Source: Nocardia sp. MH4
Lineage (GTDB): Bacteria > Actinomycetota > Actinomycetes > Mycobacteriales > Mycobacteriaceae
DNA length: 64,000 nt
Assembly (NCBI RefSeq): GCF_019266065.1
Contig: NZ_LPNR01000113.1
Location: forward strand, 1-64,000
Reading direction: 5' to 3'
Below are positions 26,452 through 35,330 of this stretch, piece by piece. Below the pieces are notes generated by a model, which saw nothing but the letters and a program-made list of their open reading frames with translations, had not been told where the DNA came from and made no database searches. Each line of letters starts with the position of its first letter. Position 1 is the stretch's first letter. Both the position numbers and the translations under genes were made by a program.

Positions 26452-27317
26452 TGGACAAGCTCGACAAGGTTCTGCACCAGATGTTCGACGTCGGCACCAC
26501 CGCCGACCTGCTCGGCTACGACTTCGTCCAGCAGGCGCTGCTCGCGAGCGCGCTGCTCGGGCTGCTCGCCGGACTGATCGGGCCGCTGATCGTCAGCAGG
26601 CAGATGTCGTTCGCCGTGCACGGCACCAGCGAGCTCTCGCTGACCGGCGCGTCGGCGGCGCTGCTGGCCGGGGTCGGCGTCGGGATCGGCGCGATCGCCG
26701 GGTCGGTGGTCGCCGCCGTGCTGTTCGGCTGGCTCGGTTCCCGTGCGCGCGAACGCGATTCGGTGATCGCGGTGGTGCTCTCGTTCGGCCTCGGCCTGTC
26801 GGTGCTGTTCCTGTGGCTCGCCCCGGACCGCGCGGGCTCGAAGTTCTCACTGCTCACCGGCCAGGTCGCCAGCGTCGGCTACGACGGGCTCGCGCTGCTG
26901 GTCACCTGCACCGCGGCCGTGCTGGCCGTGCTCGCGGTGATCTATCGGCCGCTGCTGTTCGCCAGCTCCGATCCCGAGGTCGCGGTGGCGCGCGGGGTGC
27001 CGGTGCGGGCGCTGTCGGTGGTGTTCGCGGTGCTGCTCGGCATCACCGCCGCCTTCGGCGTGCAGATCGTCGGCGCGCTGCTGGTGCTCGCGCTGCTGAT
27101 CACCCCGGCCGCGGCGGCCGCGCAGCTGACCGCGAGCCCGCTGCGGGCGACGGTGTTGTCGCTGGTGTTCGCCGAGGTCGCCGCCGTGGGCGGGCTGCTG
27201 CTGTCGCTGGCGCCCGGAGTGCCGGTGTCGACCTTCGTCACCGGGATCTCGTTCACGATCTATCTGGTGTGCCGGGTCATCGGCCACCGCAGTCGGCGGC
27301 CGGTCGCCGCTCGCTGA
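26451..27317 (+). CDS. ABC-3 family permease of the metal importer (ZnuB type)
   Basis: The protein is 288 aa with eight or so membrane spans. The ABC-3 motifs are present: GLLAGLIGPLIVSRQMSFAVHGTSELSLTGASAALL near the N-terminus, ASSDPEVAVARGVPVRALSVVF in the coupling region, and GALLVLALLITPAAAAAQL. With the two preceding genes it forms a complete importer. The ATG overlaps the ATPase stop by one base. The gene is followed by a 63-base gap before the unrelated acyl-CoA dehydrogenase. Confidence 0.92.
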   Translation: MDKLDKVLHQMFDVGTTADLLGYDFVQQALLASALLGLLAGLIGPLIVSRQMSFAVHGTSELSLTGASAALLAGVGVGIGAIAGSVVAAVLFGWLGSRARERDSVIAVVLSFGLGLSVLFLWLAPDRAGSKFSLLTGQVASVGYDGLALLVTCTAAVLAVLAVIYRPLLFASSDPEVAVARGVPVRALSVVFAVLLGITAAFGVQIVGALLVLALLITPAAAAAQLTASPLRATVLSLVFAEVAAVGGLLLSLAPGVPVSTFVTGISFTIYLVCRVIGHRSRRPVAAR

Positions 27318-27380
27318 AATTTGGTGCCACTTGGGGCCGAAATTGCCCGAACCGGGGCACGGGCGAGCAGACTACACAGC

Positions 27381-28553
27381 ATGATCGACTTCGCCGTCCC
27401 GGAAGATCTGGCCGCCCTGCGGGATCGAGTCCGCGCCTTCGTCGCCGAACAGATCGTGCCGTTCGAACGCGATCCGCGCCTGACCGCGCACGGGCCGACC
27501 GACGACCTGCGCGCCGAACTCGTCGACCTGGCCAGGGCCGAGAAGCTGCTGACCGTCCAGGCCCCGGTGGAATACGGCGGGCTCGGCCTGACCCACGTCG
27601 AGCAGGCCGTGGTCTACGAGGCCGCGGGCTGGTCGACGCTCGGCCCGGTCGCGATGAACTGCGCCGCGCCCGACGAGGGCAATATGTTCCTGCTCGGCAA
27701 GGTCGCCGACCCCGATCAGGTCGAGCAGTACCTGATGCCGATGATCCGCGGCGAGCAGCGCTCGGTGTTCGCGATGACCGAACCCGACGGCGCGGGCTCC
27801 GATCCGGGGCAGCTGCGCACCGAGGCGGTGTTCGACGGCGAGAACTTCGTGATCAACGGGCGCAAGTGGCTGATCACCGGCGCCGACGGGGCCAAGACCT
27901 GGATCATCATGGCGCGCCTCACCGAGAACCCGCACCTGCCCGCCGGGCCGACGCTGTTCCTCGCCGACGGCGACACCGAAGGCATCGTCATCGAGCGGAT
28001 CATGAACACCATGGACCGCAACTACGTCGGCGGGCACGCCGTCGTGCGGTTCGAGAACCTGACCCTGCCGCCCTCGGCCGTGCTCGGCCGCACCGGCCAG
28101 GCCCTGCGCTACGCCCAGCTGCGGCTGGCGCCCGCCCGGCTCACCCACTGCATGCGCTGGCTCGGCGCGGCCGAACGGGCGCAGAGCATCGCCCTGGACT
28201 ACGCGCGCACCCGCACCGCGTTCGGCAAGCCGATCGGCGAGCACGAGGGCGTGTCGTTCATGCTCGCCGACAACGAGGTGGCACTGCACCAGTGCAGGCT
28301 GACCATCTGGCACAGCTGCTGGCTGATGGATCAGGGCCAGCAGGCCAGGCACGAATCGTCGATGGCCAAGTCCTATGTCTCCGAGGAACTGTTCAAGGTC
28401 ACCGACCGCTGTGTGCAGGTGCTCGGCGGGATCGGGATCAGCGACGAGACGGTGGTGGAGATGCTGTTCCGGGACATGCGCGCGTTCCGGCTCTACGACG
28501 GCCCGACCGAGGTCCACAAGTACGCCATCGGCAAGCACTTGCTGCGGGAGTGA
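27381..28553 (+). CDS. acyl-CoA dehydrogenase
   Basis: The protein is 390 aa. The flavin and substrate motifs are FAMTEPDGAGSDPGQLRTEA (about residues 129-148), KWLITGADGAKTWIIMARL, the C-terminal VLGGIGISDETVVEMLFRDMRAFRLYDGPTEVH and a C-terminal HLLRE. It belongs to the longer-chain or steroid-like FadE group by general appearance; the substrate is unknown. No KstR box was found upstream. It probably works with the enoyl-CoA hydratase 95 bases downstream. Confidence 0.9.
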   Translation: MIDFAVPEDLAALRDRVRAFVAEQIVPFERDPRLTAHGPTDDLRAELVDLARAEKLLTVQAPVEYGGLGLTHVEQAVVYEAAGWSTLGPVAMNCAAPDEGNMFLLGKVADPDQVEQYLMPMIRGEQRSVFAMTEPDGAGSDPGQLRTEAVFDGENFVINGRKWLITGADGAKTWIIMARLTENPHLPAGPTLFLADGDTEGIVIERIMNTMDRNYVGGHAVVRFENLTLPPSAVLGRTGQALRYAQLRLAPARLTHCMRWLGAAERAQSIALDYARTRTAFGKPIGEHEGVSFMLADNEVALHQCRLTIWHSCWLMDQGQQARHESSMAKSYVSEELFKVTDRCVQVLGGIGISDETVVEMLFRDMRAFRLYDGPTEVHKYAIGKHLLRE

Positions 28554-28648
28554 AGCACAATCCGATCCCGCGCCGGGCCGATGACGACGTGGTTGCGCGA
28601 GCCGCCACTTCCGGCGCCGACGCCGCGCCGCTAGTACCATTCGATCCC

Positions 28649-29449
28649 ATGAGTTCGGAACTGCTCGTCGATGTCGCTGCCGGAGTCGCCGTGCTCACGC
28701 TCAACCGGCCGGCGCAGCAGAACGCCGTCACCCCGACGATGGCCGCCGAGCTCAGCGCGGCCCTGCGCCGGTGCGACAGCGAGGACTCGATTCGCGCCGT
28801 CGTCATCACCGGCACCGCGCCCGCCTTCTGCGCGGGCGCGGATCTGTCCGCCCGGGTCAACGGCGAGGTGACGCTGGATCCGCCGCCGTGGCAGGTCCGC
28901 AAGCCGGTGATCGCGGCCGTCAACGGCCATGCCGTCGGCATCGGGCTGGCCCTGGCCCTGCAGTGCGACCTGCGGTATTTCGCCCGCGATGCCGTCTACG
29001 GGCTCAGCCAGGTCCGCCGCGGCGTGCTCGCCGACGGCTACGCGCACTGGACCGTGCCGCGGCTGGCCGGGCTGGCCAACGCCGCCGACATCATGCTCAC
29101 CGGACGCACTTTCGACGGTGACGAGGCCAAGTCGATGGGCCTGGCCAATGCCAGCCTGCCCGCGGGCGAGGTGCTGCCGACCGCGATGGCGGTCGCCCAC
29201 GACATCGCCAACGGGCCAGCGCCGCTGCCGGTCGCACTGACCAAGCGGCTGATCTGGGAGAGCCTCGGCATGACGCCCGCCGTCGTCGGGCAGCTCGAAT
29301 CCGAACTCAACGCCCACGTCGCCAAGAGCGTCGACGGCGGCGAGGCGATGGCCGCGTTCAAGGAGCGCCGTCAGCCCAAGTGGACCGGCAGTATCAGCGC
29401 CGAGTGGCCCGCCTGGGACGCCCCCGAGGGGCGCCCCAGCCTGGACTGA
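28649..29449 (+). CDS. enoyl-CoA hydratase/isomerase family protein
   Basis: The protein is 266 aa with the crotonase fold. The oxyanion-hole segments are FCAGADLSARVN (about residues 58-69) and NGHAVGIGLALALQCDLRYF. In the catalytic region QVRRGVLADGYAHWTVPRLAG one of the two classical hydratase glutamates is replaced by Asp or a neutral residue, so the exact reaction (hydratase, isomerase or other) is uncertain. The ATG at 28649 has no strong Shine-Dalgarno sequence. It lies downstream of and parallel to the acyl-CoA dehydrogenase. Confidence 0.88.
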   Translation: MSSELLVDVAAGVAVLTLNRPAQQNAVTPTMAAELSAALRRCDSEDSIRAVVITGTAPAFCAGADLSARVNGEVTLDPPPWQVRKPVIAAVNGHAVGIGLALALQCDLRYFARDAVYGLSQVRRGVLADGYAHWTVPRLAGLANAADIMLTGRTFDGDEAKSMGLANASLPAGEVLPTAMAVAHDIANGPAPLPVALTKRLIWESLGMTPAVVGQLESELNAHVAKSVDGGEAMAAFKERRQPKWTGSISAEWPAWDAPEGRPSLD

Positions 29450-29452
29450 GGC

Positions 29453-29731
29453 TCAGAAGTTCCCGTTGCAGGACCCCGCGAGGTAGAGCATCGCGAACAG
29501 CACCATCAAGATGGTGCCGATGATGCCCGCGATGTACCCGATCATCACCTGGGAGCGCCCGGACAGGGCACCGTAGGACGCGTCGATCTCGTTGAGGGCT
29601 CGCTTGCCGAGCACCCACGCGATCGGCCCGAAGATCCCGCAGCAGAACGGGCTGAGCAGCCCGAGCACGAGGATCAGGTTGGCCTGCGGGTGCTCGACCG
29701 TCTCACCGATCGGCTGGTTGGGTATCGCCAC
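29453..29731 (-). CDS. small DUF4190-type membrane protein
   Basis: The protein is 92 aa. Two membrane spans lie near residues 18-42 (LILVLGLLSPFCCGIFGPIAWVLG) and 65-87 (GYIAGIIGTILMVLFAMLYLA), joined by GKRALNEIDAS, the usual DUF4190 pattern. The GTG at 29731 is chosen because no in-frame ATG precedes the first span. Function unknown. The roughly 230-base stretch between it and rlmB contains no gene I can support. Confidence 0.75.
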   Translation of the reverse strand: MAIPNQPIGETVEHPQANLILVLGLLSPFCCGIFGPIAWVLGKRALNEIDASYGALSGRSQVMIGYIAGIIGTILMVLFAMLYLAGSCNGNF

Positions 29732-29965
29732 GCACCGAATTCTACTGTGCACGAGGGCCGCTGACGCTGCACTACGCGCGCGGCCACCGAAAACAAACCC
29801 AGCCACCATGTCCCGACCTCGGAGAAGGGCGGGCCGACGTAGTCGGCCGACGCGGCCGTTCCGCCGATCAGGCGCCGGTGCGTAGGCGACGAAGGAGCAA
29901 GCGGCGGTGCCTGACCGGCGGGACACAAGGGCCCGCGACCTCGAGCGCGCCGGCGCTCCGACAAC

Positions 29966-30949
29966 TCAACCCAGCCGACGCTGCCTGGCGATGTCGGCGA
30001 GGACCACACCGGCGGCGACCGAGGCGTTGAGCGACTCGACCGGACCGGCCATCGGGATGCTCAGGATCGAGTCGCAGTTCTCGCGCACCAGCCGCGACAG
30101 GCCCTTGCCCTCGGAACCGACGACGACCACGGTCGGCACGCTACCGTCGAACTCGTCGAGCGGGGTGTCACCGCCGGCGTCGAGGCCGACGATCTGGAAT
30201 CCCTGCGACGCCCAGTCCTTCAGCGTGCGGGTCAGGTTGGTCGCCCTGGCGACGGGCAGGCGCGCCGCCGCACCCGCGCTGGTCCGCCACGCCACCGCGG
30301 TGACACTGGCGCTGCGCCGCTGCGGGATGACCACGCCCTGACCGCCGAACGCGGCGACCGAGCGGATGACCGCGCCGAGATTGCGCGGATCGGAGATGTT
30401 GTCCAGCGCGACCAGCAGACCCGGCTCGCCGGAGACCTTCACCCGATCCATCAGGTCGTCGGGGTGGGCGTAGCGGTACGGCGGCACCTGCAGGGCCACG
30501 CCCTGATGCAAACCGTTGGCGCTGAGCCGATCCAGATCGGTGCGCGGCACCTCCAGGATCGAGATGCCCATGTCGGCGGCACGCTGCACGCTCTCGGAGA
30601 GCCGGTCGTCGTTCTCGGTGCCGACGGCCACGTAGAGCGCGGTCGCGGGCACCTCGGCACGCAGACACTCGAGCACCGGGTTGCGGCCGAGCACCAGCTC
30701 GGGGCCGTCGTCGGACTTACGGCCCGCGCGGGGTACACCGCCCTTGCCGGTCGGACGGGACTGCGCCGCTTTGGCTTTGGCGGCGGCCGCGGCGCGCTTG
30801 GCGGCGGGATGCTTGGTGCGGGCCTCGGCGGGCGGCGTCGCGCCCCGGCCCTCCAGGCCGCGACGGCGCTTGCCGCCGGAACCGACGACGGCACCCTTCT
30901 TGGTGCCGCCCTTCCTGATCGCTCCGCGTCGCTGTGAATTGCCTGCCAT
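29966..30949 (-). CDS. rlmB: 23S rRNA 2'-O-methyltransferase, TrmH/RlmB (SPOUT) family
   Basis: The protein is 327 aa. A basic, Ala/Lys-rich N-terminal extension (about residues 1-75) precedes the substrate-binding domain (LVLGRNPVLECLRA). The SPOUT knot has DNISDPRNLGAVIRSVAAFG, GSEGKGLSRLVRENCD and ESLNASVAAGVVLADIARQ. It probably methylates G2251 of 23S rRNA. The one-base TGATG overlap with cysS indicates coupling, and the cysS-rlmB pairing is conserved in actinobacteria. Confidence 0.92.
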   Translation of the reverse strand: MAGNSQRRGAIRKGGTKKGAVVGSGGKRRRGLEGRGATPPAEARTKHPAAKRAAAAAKAKAAQSRPTGKGGVPRAGRKSDDGPELVLGRNPVLECLRAEVPATALYVAVGTENDDRLSESVQRAADMGISILEVPRTDLDRLSANGLHQGVALQVPPYRYAHPDDLMDRVKVSGEPGLLVALDNISDPRNLGAVIRSVAAFGGQGVVIPQRRSASVTAVAWRTSAGAAARLPVARATNLTRTLKDWASQGFQIVGLDAGGDTPLDEFDGSVPTVVVVGSEGKGLSRLVRENCDSILSIPMAGPVESLNASVAAGVVLADIARQRRLG

Positions 30950-32352
30950 CAGTTCGCCTTTCCGCTAGCTGCGCCCAGCGACCATTCCGGCCCCTGCGGG
31001 GTATCGGTGACCTCGATACCCGCCGCCACGAGCCGATCCCGTGCGGCATCGGCTTCTGCCCAGTTCTTCTCCGCCCGCGCGCTCGCCCGGCGATCCAGCT
31101 CGGAGCGGACCAGCACATCGAGCGCGTCCAGTGCCGCCGAGTTGTCGGCCGGGGTGTACCAGTGCGGGTCGAGCGGGTCGACGCCGAGGATGCCCAGCAT
31201 CGCCCGGACCTGACCGGCCAGCTCCGCCGCGGTCTCCACCGCGCCCGCTTCCAGCGCGCGATTACCCTCGTGCACCACGTGGTGAATTTCGGCGAGCGCC
31301 TTCGGAATCGCCAGATCGTCGTCGATCGCGGCGGCGAATCCGTCGGTCCATTTACCGATCGGGACCTCGCCGACCCGATCGAGCACACGATGCACGAATG
31401 CCTCGATGCGCTGATACGAGGCGACCGCGTCGTCGAGCGCTTTGTCCGAATATTCGAGCATCGAGCGGTAATGCGCGCTGCCCAGATAGAACCGCAATTC
31501 CACCGGCCGGACCCGGCTGAGCACATTGGGCACCGAGAGCACATTGCCGAGCGACTTCGACATCTTCTCCCCGCTCATCGTCACCCAGCCGTTGTGCAGC
31601 CAGTAACGGGCGAAACCGTCACCGGCCGCCTTGGACTGAGCGATCTCGTTCTCGTGGTGCGGGAAAATCAAATCCATTCCACCGCAGTGGATATCGAATT
31701 CGGGACCCAGATAGAACTCGGCCATCGCCGAGCATTCCAGGTGCCAGCCGGGACGGCCGGGGCCCCACGGCGACGGCCAGCTCGGCTCGCCCGGCTTGGC
31801 CGACTTCCACAGCGTGAAATCGCGCGGATCGCGCTTGCCGCGGGTCGGGGTCTCGCCCTGGTGCACGTCGTCGAGTTTGTGGCCGGACAGCTCGCCGTAG
31901 TTCGGCCAGCTCAGCACGTCGAAGTAGACGTCGCCGTCGGCGGCGTAGGCGTGACCGCGCTCGATCAGCCGTTCCATCAGCCCGACCATCTGGGTGATGT
32001 GGCCGGTGGCGCGCGGCTCGGCCGAGGGCGGCAGCACGCCGAGCACCTCGTAGGCCGCGTCGAAAGCGCGCTCGTGCGTGGCGGCCCATTCCCACCACGG
32101 CCTGCCCGCCTCGGCGGCCTTGTTCAGGATCTTGTCGTCGATATCGGTGACATTGCGGATGAACCAGACGTCGTAGTCGTGCGCGAGCAGCCAGCGGCGC
32201 AGCACGTCGAACGCGACGCCGCTGCGCACGTGCCCGATATGGGGCTGACCCTGCACGGTGGCCCCACACAGATACACCGAAGCACGGCCGGGGACCAGCG
32301 GGGTGAATTCCCGCAGGGTCCGCGTGTCGGTGTCAAAAAGGCGCAAGGTCAC
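30949..32352 (-). CDS. cysS: cysteinyl-tRNA synthetase
   Basis: The protein is 467 aa, the normal class I size. It has the HIGH motif in GQPHIGHVRSG (about residues 35-45), the zinc site Cys29/Cys-His set with IHCGGMDLIFPHHENEIAQS, and KMSKS in SGEKMSKSLGNVL. It charges tRNA-Cys. The GTG start at 32352 begins the conserved MTLRLFDT. It lies in the leftward housekeeping series carD-ispD-ispF-cysS-rlmB, the same order as M. tuberculosis Rv3583c-Rv3579c. Confidence 0.97.
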   Translation of the reverse strand: MTLRLFDTDTRTLREFTPLVPGRASVYLCGATVQGQPHIGHVRSGVAFDVLRRWLLAHDYDVWFIRNVTDIDDKILNKAAEAGRPWWEWAATHERAFDAAYEVLGVLPPSAEPRATGHITQMVGLMERLIERGHAYAADGDVYFDVLSWPNYGELSGHKLDDVHQGETPTRGKRDPRDFTLWKSAKPGEPSWPSPWGPGRPGWHLECSAMAEFYLGPEFDIHCGGMDLIFPHHENEIAQSKAAGDGFARYWLHNGWVTMSGEKMSKSLGNVLSVPNVLSRVRPVELRFYLGSAHYRSMLEYSDKALDDAVASYQRIEAFVHRVLDRVGEVPIGKWTDGFAAAIDDDLAIPKALAEIHHVVHEGNRALEAGAVETAAELAGQVRAMLGILGVDPLDPHWYTPADNSAALDALDVLVRSELDRRASARAEKNWAEADAARDRLVAAGIEVTDTPQGPEWSLGAASGKAN

Positions 32353-32484
32353 GGCATTCGATCCTAGTCGGTGGGATGGTGGTGGAGATGACCGGCCGGT
32401 TCGTGGCTCGCCGTGATTGTCCGACGGCCGGACGAAGCGGCGAGAACGCGTGGTGCGGCAGGAAATCTTCGAGGCCCGTGCGGG

Positions 32485-32952
32485 CTACGAACATGCCGTG
32501 ATCAGGCAGGTGGCGATGGCCGCGATGCCCTCGCCGCGGCCGGTCAGCCCGAGACCGTCCGTGGTGGTGCCCGAAACCGAGACCGGCGCGTCGAGCAGTT
32601 CGCCGAGCACTTTCTGGGCCTCGGCGCGACGAGGGCCGATCTTCGGGCGATTGCCGATGACCTGCACCGCGGCGTTGACGACCGTGAAGCCCGCCTCGGT
32701 CAGCAGCCTGCGGACCTCGGCGAGCATGGCGGCGCCGGTGACCCCGGCCCATTCGGGACGGCCGACCCCGAACACCGCGCCGACGTCGCCCAGACCGGCG
32801 GCCGAGAGCAGCGCGTCGCAGAGCGCGTGCGCGGCGACGTCGCCGTCGGAGTGCCCGGCGCAGCCGTCGGCGTCGGGGAACAGCAGACCGGCCATCCAGC
32901 AGGGACGACCGAGCTCGATGGGGTGCACATCGCTGCCGATGCCGACTCTCAT
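32485..32952 (-). CDS. ispF: 2-C-methyl-D-erythritol 2,4-cyclodiphosphate synthase
   Basis: The protein is 155 aa. Metal ligands lie in GIGSDVHPI (Asp8, His10) and GHSDGDVAAHAL (His42). The trimer and cytidine-binding signature TTTDGLGLTGRGEGIAAIA is near the C-terminus. It makes MEcPP in the MEP isoprenoid pathway. The ATG overlaps the ispD stop by four bases. Confidence 0.97.
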   Translation of the reverse strand: MRVGIGSDVHPIELGRPCWMAGLLFPDADGCAGHSDGDVAAHALCDALLSAAGLGDVGAVFGVGRPEWAGVTGAAMLAEVRRLLTEAGFTVVNAAVQVIGNRPKIGPRRAEAQKVLGELLDAPVSVSGTTTDGLGLTGRGEGIAAIATCLITACS

Positions 32953-33683
32953 CGCGCGACCGCCTGCTCGGCGGGCCGAGGAACGTCGGCGGCGCGATCG
33001 GCGCGCAACGCGTCGGCCAGGCGCAGGTCGAGCGGGGTGGTGATCTTGAAGGCGAGCGGGTCGCCTGCGACGGTGCGCACGGCGACGCCGAGGCGTTCGA
33101 CCAGGCCGGCGTCGTCGGTCGCGCCGACCTCGGTGGCGTACGCCTCGCGCAGCAGGTCGGCGGCGAAGCCCTGGGGAGTCTGGACAGCCCGCAGGTGGGC
33201 GCGCTCGGGGGTGCCGGTGACCACGCCCGCGTCGTCGACCGATTTCACGGTGTCGACGACCGGCAGGGCGGGCACGACGGCGGGACTGCCCGCCTGCAGC
33301 TCGGCGGCCACTCGCGCGATCAGCTCCGGTGGAGTGAGCGCGCGAGCGGCATCGTGCACGAGATAGAACGCGGCATCGGGCGCGGCCGCGATCCCGGCGC
33401 GCACCGAATCGGTGCGCTCGGCGCCGCCAACGACGACCTGCACCGGCACAGGGGGCATCGAACCGCCGGTCAGCGAGGTGGTTGACAGCAGAGCGGACGC
33501 GGCTTCGACCAGCTCGGCGGGCACGACCACGACGACCCGGTGCACCGCACCGGACGCGATCAGCCCGTCGACGGCCAGCCGGACCATAGGTGTGCCGCCG
33601 ACCGGGACGAACGCCTTCGGGGTGGATTCACCCAGGCGCACGCCACGACCGGCGGCAGGGACCAGTGCTACGACAGGTCGCAC
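32949..33683 (-). CDS. ispD: 2-C-methyl-D-erythritol 4-phosphate cytidylyltransferase
   Basis: The protein is 244 aa. Nucleotide binding uses VPAAGRGVRLGESTPKAF (about residues 8-25). Further family motifs are LVHDAARALTPPELI, AVQTPQGF and TDDAGLVERLG. It converts MEP and CTP to CDP-ME. The GTG at 33683 is one base after the carD stop and begins at the conserved first strand. A longer upstream start would run through carD. Translation is probably coupled to carD. Confidence 0.95.
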   Translation of the reverse strand: MRPVVALVPAAGRGVRLGESTPKAFVPVGGTPMVRLAVDGLIASGAVHRVVVVVPAELVEAASALLSTTSLTGGSMPPVPVQVVVGGAERTDSVRAGIAAAPDAAFYLVHDAARALTPPELIARVAAELQAGSPAVVPALPVVDTVKSVDDAGVVTGTPERAHLRAVQTPQGFAADLLREAYATEVGATDDAGLVERLGVAVRTVAGDPLAFKITTPLDLRLADALRADRAADVPRPAEQAVAR

Positions 33684-33684
33684 T

Positions 33685-34173
33685 CTAGGAAGCCGCGGCG
33701 AGGACCTCGTCGAGCAGCGATTCGGCCTTGCCGTCGTCGGTGCCCTCGGCGAGCGCGAGCTCACCGACGAGGATCTGGCGAGCCTTGGCCAGCATCCGCT
33801 TCTCACCGGCGGACAGGCCGCGATCCTGCTCACGACGCCACAGGTCGCGCACGACCTCGGCCACCTTGTTCACATCGCCCGAGGCGAGCTTCTCGAGGTT
33901 GGCCTTGTAACGGCGGGACCAGTTGGTCGGCTCCTCCGTGTGTGGCGCGCGCAGCACCTGGAAGACGCGGTCGAGACCCTCCTGGCCGACGACGTCACGG
34001 ACGCCGACATATTCGGCGTTCTCCGCGGGAACCCGAACGGTCAGGTCGCCTTGCGCGACCTTCAGGACCAGATACTCTTTCTGCACACCCTTGATGGTGC
34101 GGGTCTCGATTGCTTCGATCAGCGCCGCTCCGTGGTGGGGGTAAACGACGGTGTCTCCGACCTTAAAAATCAT
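33685..34173 (-). CDS. carD: CarD, RNA polymerase-binding transcription regulator
   Basis: The protein is 162 aa from the ATG at 34173, exactly the length I recall for mycobacterial CarD. The sequence is nearly identical in the N-terminal RNAP-interaction domain (MIFKVGDTVVYPHHGAALIEAIE) and in EPTNWSRRYKANLEKLASGD. The C-terminal DNA-binding domain contains the promoter-wedge tryptophan in DLWRREQDRGLSAGEKRML. It stabilises open complexes, notably at rRNA promoters. A GGGA Shine-Dalgarno sequence is present. Earlier in-frame codons lack family support. Confidence 0.97.
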   Translation of the reverse strand: MIFKVGDTVVYPHHGAALIEAIETRTIKGVQKEYLVLKVAQGDLTVRVPAENAEYVGVRDVVGQEGLDRVFQVLRAPHTEEPTNWSRRYKANLEKLASGDVNKVAEVVRDLWRREQDRGLSAGEKRMLAKARQILVGELALAEGTDDGKAESLLDEVLAAAS

Positions 34174-34200
34174 GTGTCCCGTGCCCCTTTCGATGTTCAC

Positions 34201-34206
34201 AGTTTA
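34201..34206 (-). promoter_or_regulatory. -10 element of the carD promoter
   Basis: TAAACT (reverse strand) fits the actinobacterial TAnnnT -10 and lies 28 bases from the carD ATG. No clear -35 was recognised. The rest of the 352-base region 34174-34525 between divergent carD and lpqE holds a TTGACA at 34273-34278 on the + strand without a convincing -10, and no gene. Confidence 0.5.
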
Positions 34207-34525
34207 ACATGCGACTCGATAACGGCGCGATCAACTGTGCAGGTCAGGGCCACAACGAGGCCATCGTAGGGGTTGACAACGCGGAATTGGTGTGCATTGT
34301 GTTGCGCCAGAACGGGTTAACCACCAGCACAGCGAGCCGTATCCGCGTCGCACTCCCCCGGCACCACTCCGGCAACCCGGCGCGAGACACCGAACTGTTA
34401 CTTCCGCGCCCGCGCGTCGCGAGCCCGGACGCCACGCGCGCGAAGCGAACTACTACGCTGCCTAGTTACTACCCTCCGATCCGCTGTGTGGACGGAGTGA
34501 GCCCGGTCGACATGGAGGACAAACC

Positions 34526-35251
34526 GTGACTGCCCTGAAAGCTGTGACCGCCCCGTCGGCGCGACGTCGCATGGCGACGGTTGCCGCGCTCGCCGCTGCC
34601 GCGGGTATCGCCCTGAGCGGCTGCAGTGCCGGCCAGCACACCCAGACCTCGTCGCAGGCCGCCGCGATCAACGGCAACCACGCGGACGTGGGCCCGATCT
34701 CCCTGCGCAACGTGCACATCGTCTACCCGGCTTCCCCGGCCGAGCACGACAAGGGCGGCAAGGCCGTGATCGCGCTGTCGATCATCAACGGCAGCGAGAC
34801 CGTCACCGACGAGCTGACCAGCGTCACCACCGACCTGGGCACCGTCAAGCTCACCGGCCCGGCGGGCGACCCCAAGTTCGTGCTGAAGCCGCAGCAGATC
34901 GTCGTCGCCGGCCCGGTCAAGGTCACCGGTGACGCGCAGGGCGACGATCACCACGGCGCCAGCCCGACCACCTCCGCCGCGCCGACCACCTCCGCGGCCC
35001 CGACCACCTCCGCGGCCCCGACCACGTCCGCGACCGGTCAGGACGTCCCCTCGATCGATCCCGAGGCCAAGCCCGGCACGATCGAGATCACCGGCCTGAG
35101 CAAGCAGATCTACCCGGGCCTGACCTACAACGTCACCTTCAACTTCAAGGACGCGGGCACCGTGCAGGTGTCGGTCCCGGTCGACGCCGCCGAGGTCGAC
35201 CGCGTCGAGAACGAGAAGTCCGGCCCGGCCCCCGAGGGCGCCGGTCACTGA
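34526..35251 (+). CDS. lpqE: LpqE-like lipoprotein
   Basis: The protein is 241 aa. Its signal peptide ends with the lipobox ALSGCSA (lipidated Cys near residue 33). An Ig-like soluble domain follows (VGPISLRNVHIVYP, GGKAVIALSIINGS), interrupted at about residues 147-170 by four copies of a Thr-Ser-Ala-Ala-Pro-Thr-type repeat. The C-terminal strands are IYPGLTYNVTFNFKDAG. The position between carD and radA matches Rv3584 (lpqE). Function unknown, surface-exposed. The GTG at 34526 has GGAGG seven bases upstream. Confidence 0.88.
   Translation: MTALKAVTAPSARRRMATVAALAAAAGIALSGCSAGQHTQTSSQAAAINGNHADVGPISLRNVHIVYPASPAEHDKGGKAVIALSIINGSETVTDELTSVTTDLGTVKLTGPAGDPKFVLKPQQIVVAGPVKVTGDAQGDDHHGASPTTSAAPTTSAAPTTSAAPTTSATGQDVPSIDPEAKPGTIEITGLSKQIYPGLTYNVTFNFKDAGTVQVSVPVDAAEVDRVENEKSGPAPEGAGH
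34964..35035 (+). repeat. four tandem 18-bp repeats inside lpqE
   Basis: The unit CCGACCACCTCCGCGGCC occurs four times in direct tandem with a few substitutions in the first and last copies. It encodes a six-residue Pro-Thr-Thr-Ser-Ala-Ala linker repeat. Copy number may vary between strains. Confidence 0.9.
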
Positions 35252-35266
35252 GACCAGGCCGAACAG

Positions 35267-35303
35267 AAAGCCGTCGCGGTGGTCCGCGGCGGCTTTTCTT
35301 TTT
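35267..35303 (+). terminator. intrinsic terminator after lpqE
   Basis: AAAGCCGTCGCGG pairs with CCGCGGCGGCTTT (one G-T pair), followed by TCTTTTT. It lies 15 bases after the lpqE stop and before radA. Confidence 0.9.
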
Positions 35304-35330
35304 GTCGGAGCCGGTCCGTAGGGTGCGCGT

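Noticed and set aside
29732..29965. Possible small gene between the DUF4190 gene and rlmB
   Set aside because: Open frames here are Arg/Ala-rich in the wrong GC3 phase and have no start signals.
34964..35035. Possible CRISPR-like array
   Set aside because: The four 18-bp units are directly adjacent with no spacers and are in frame inside lpqE.
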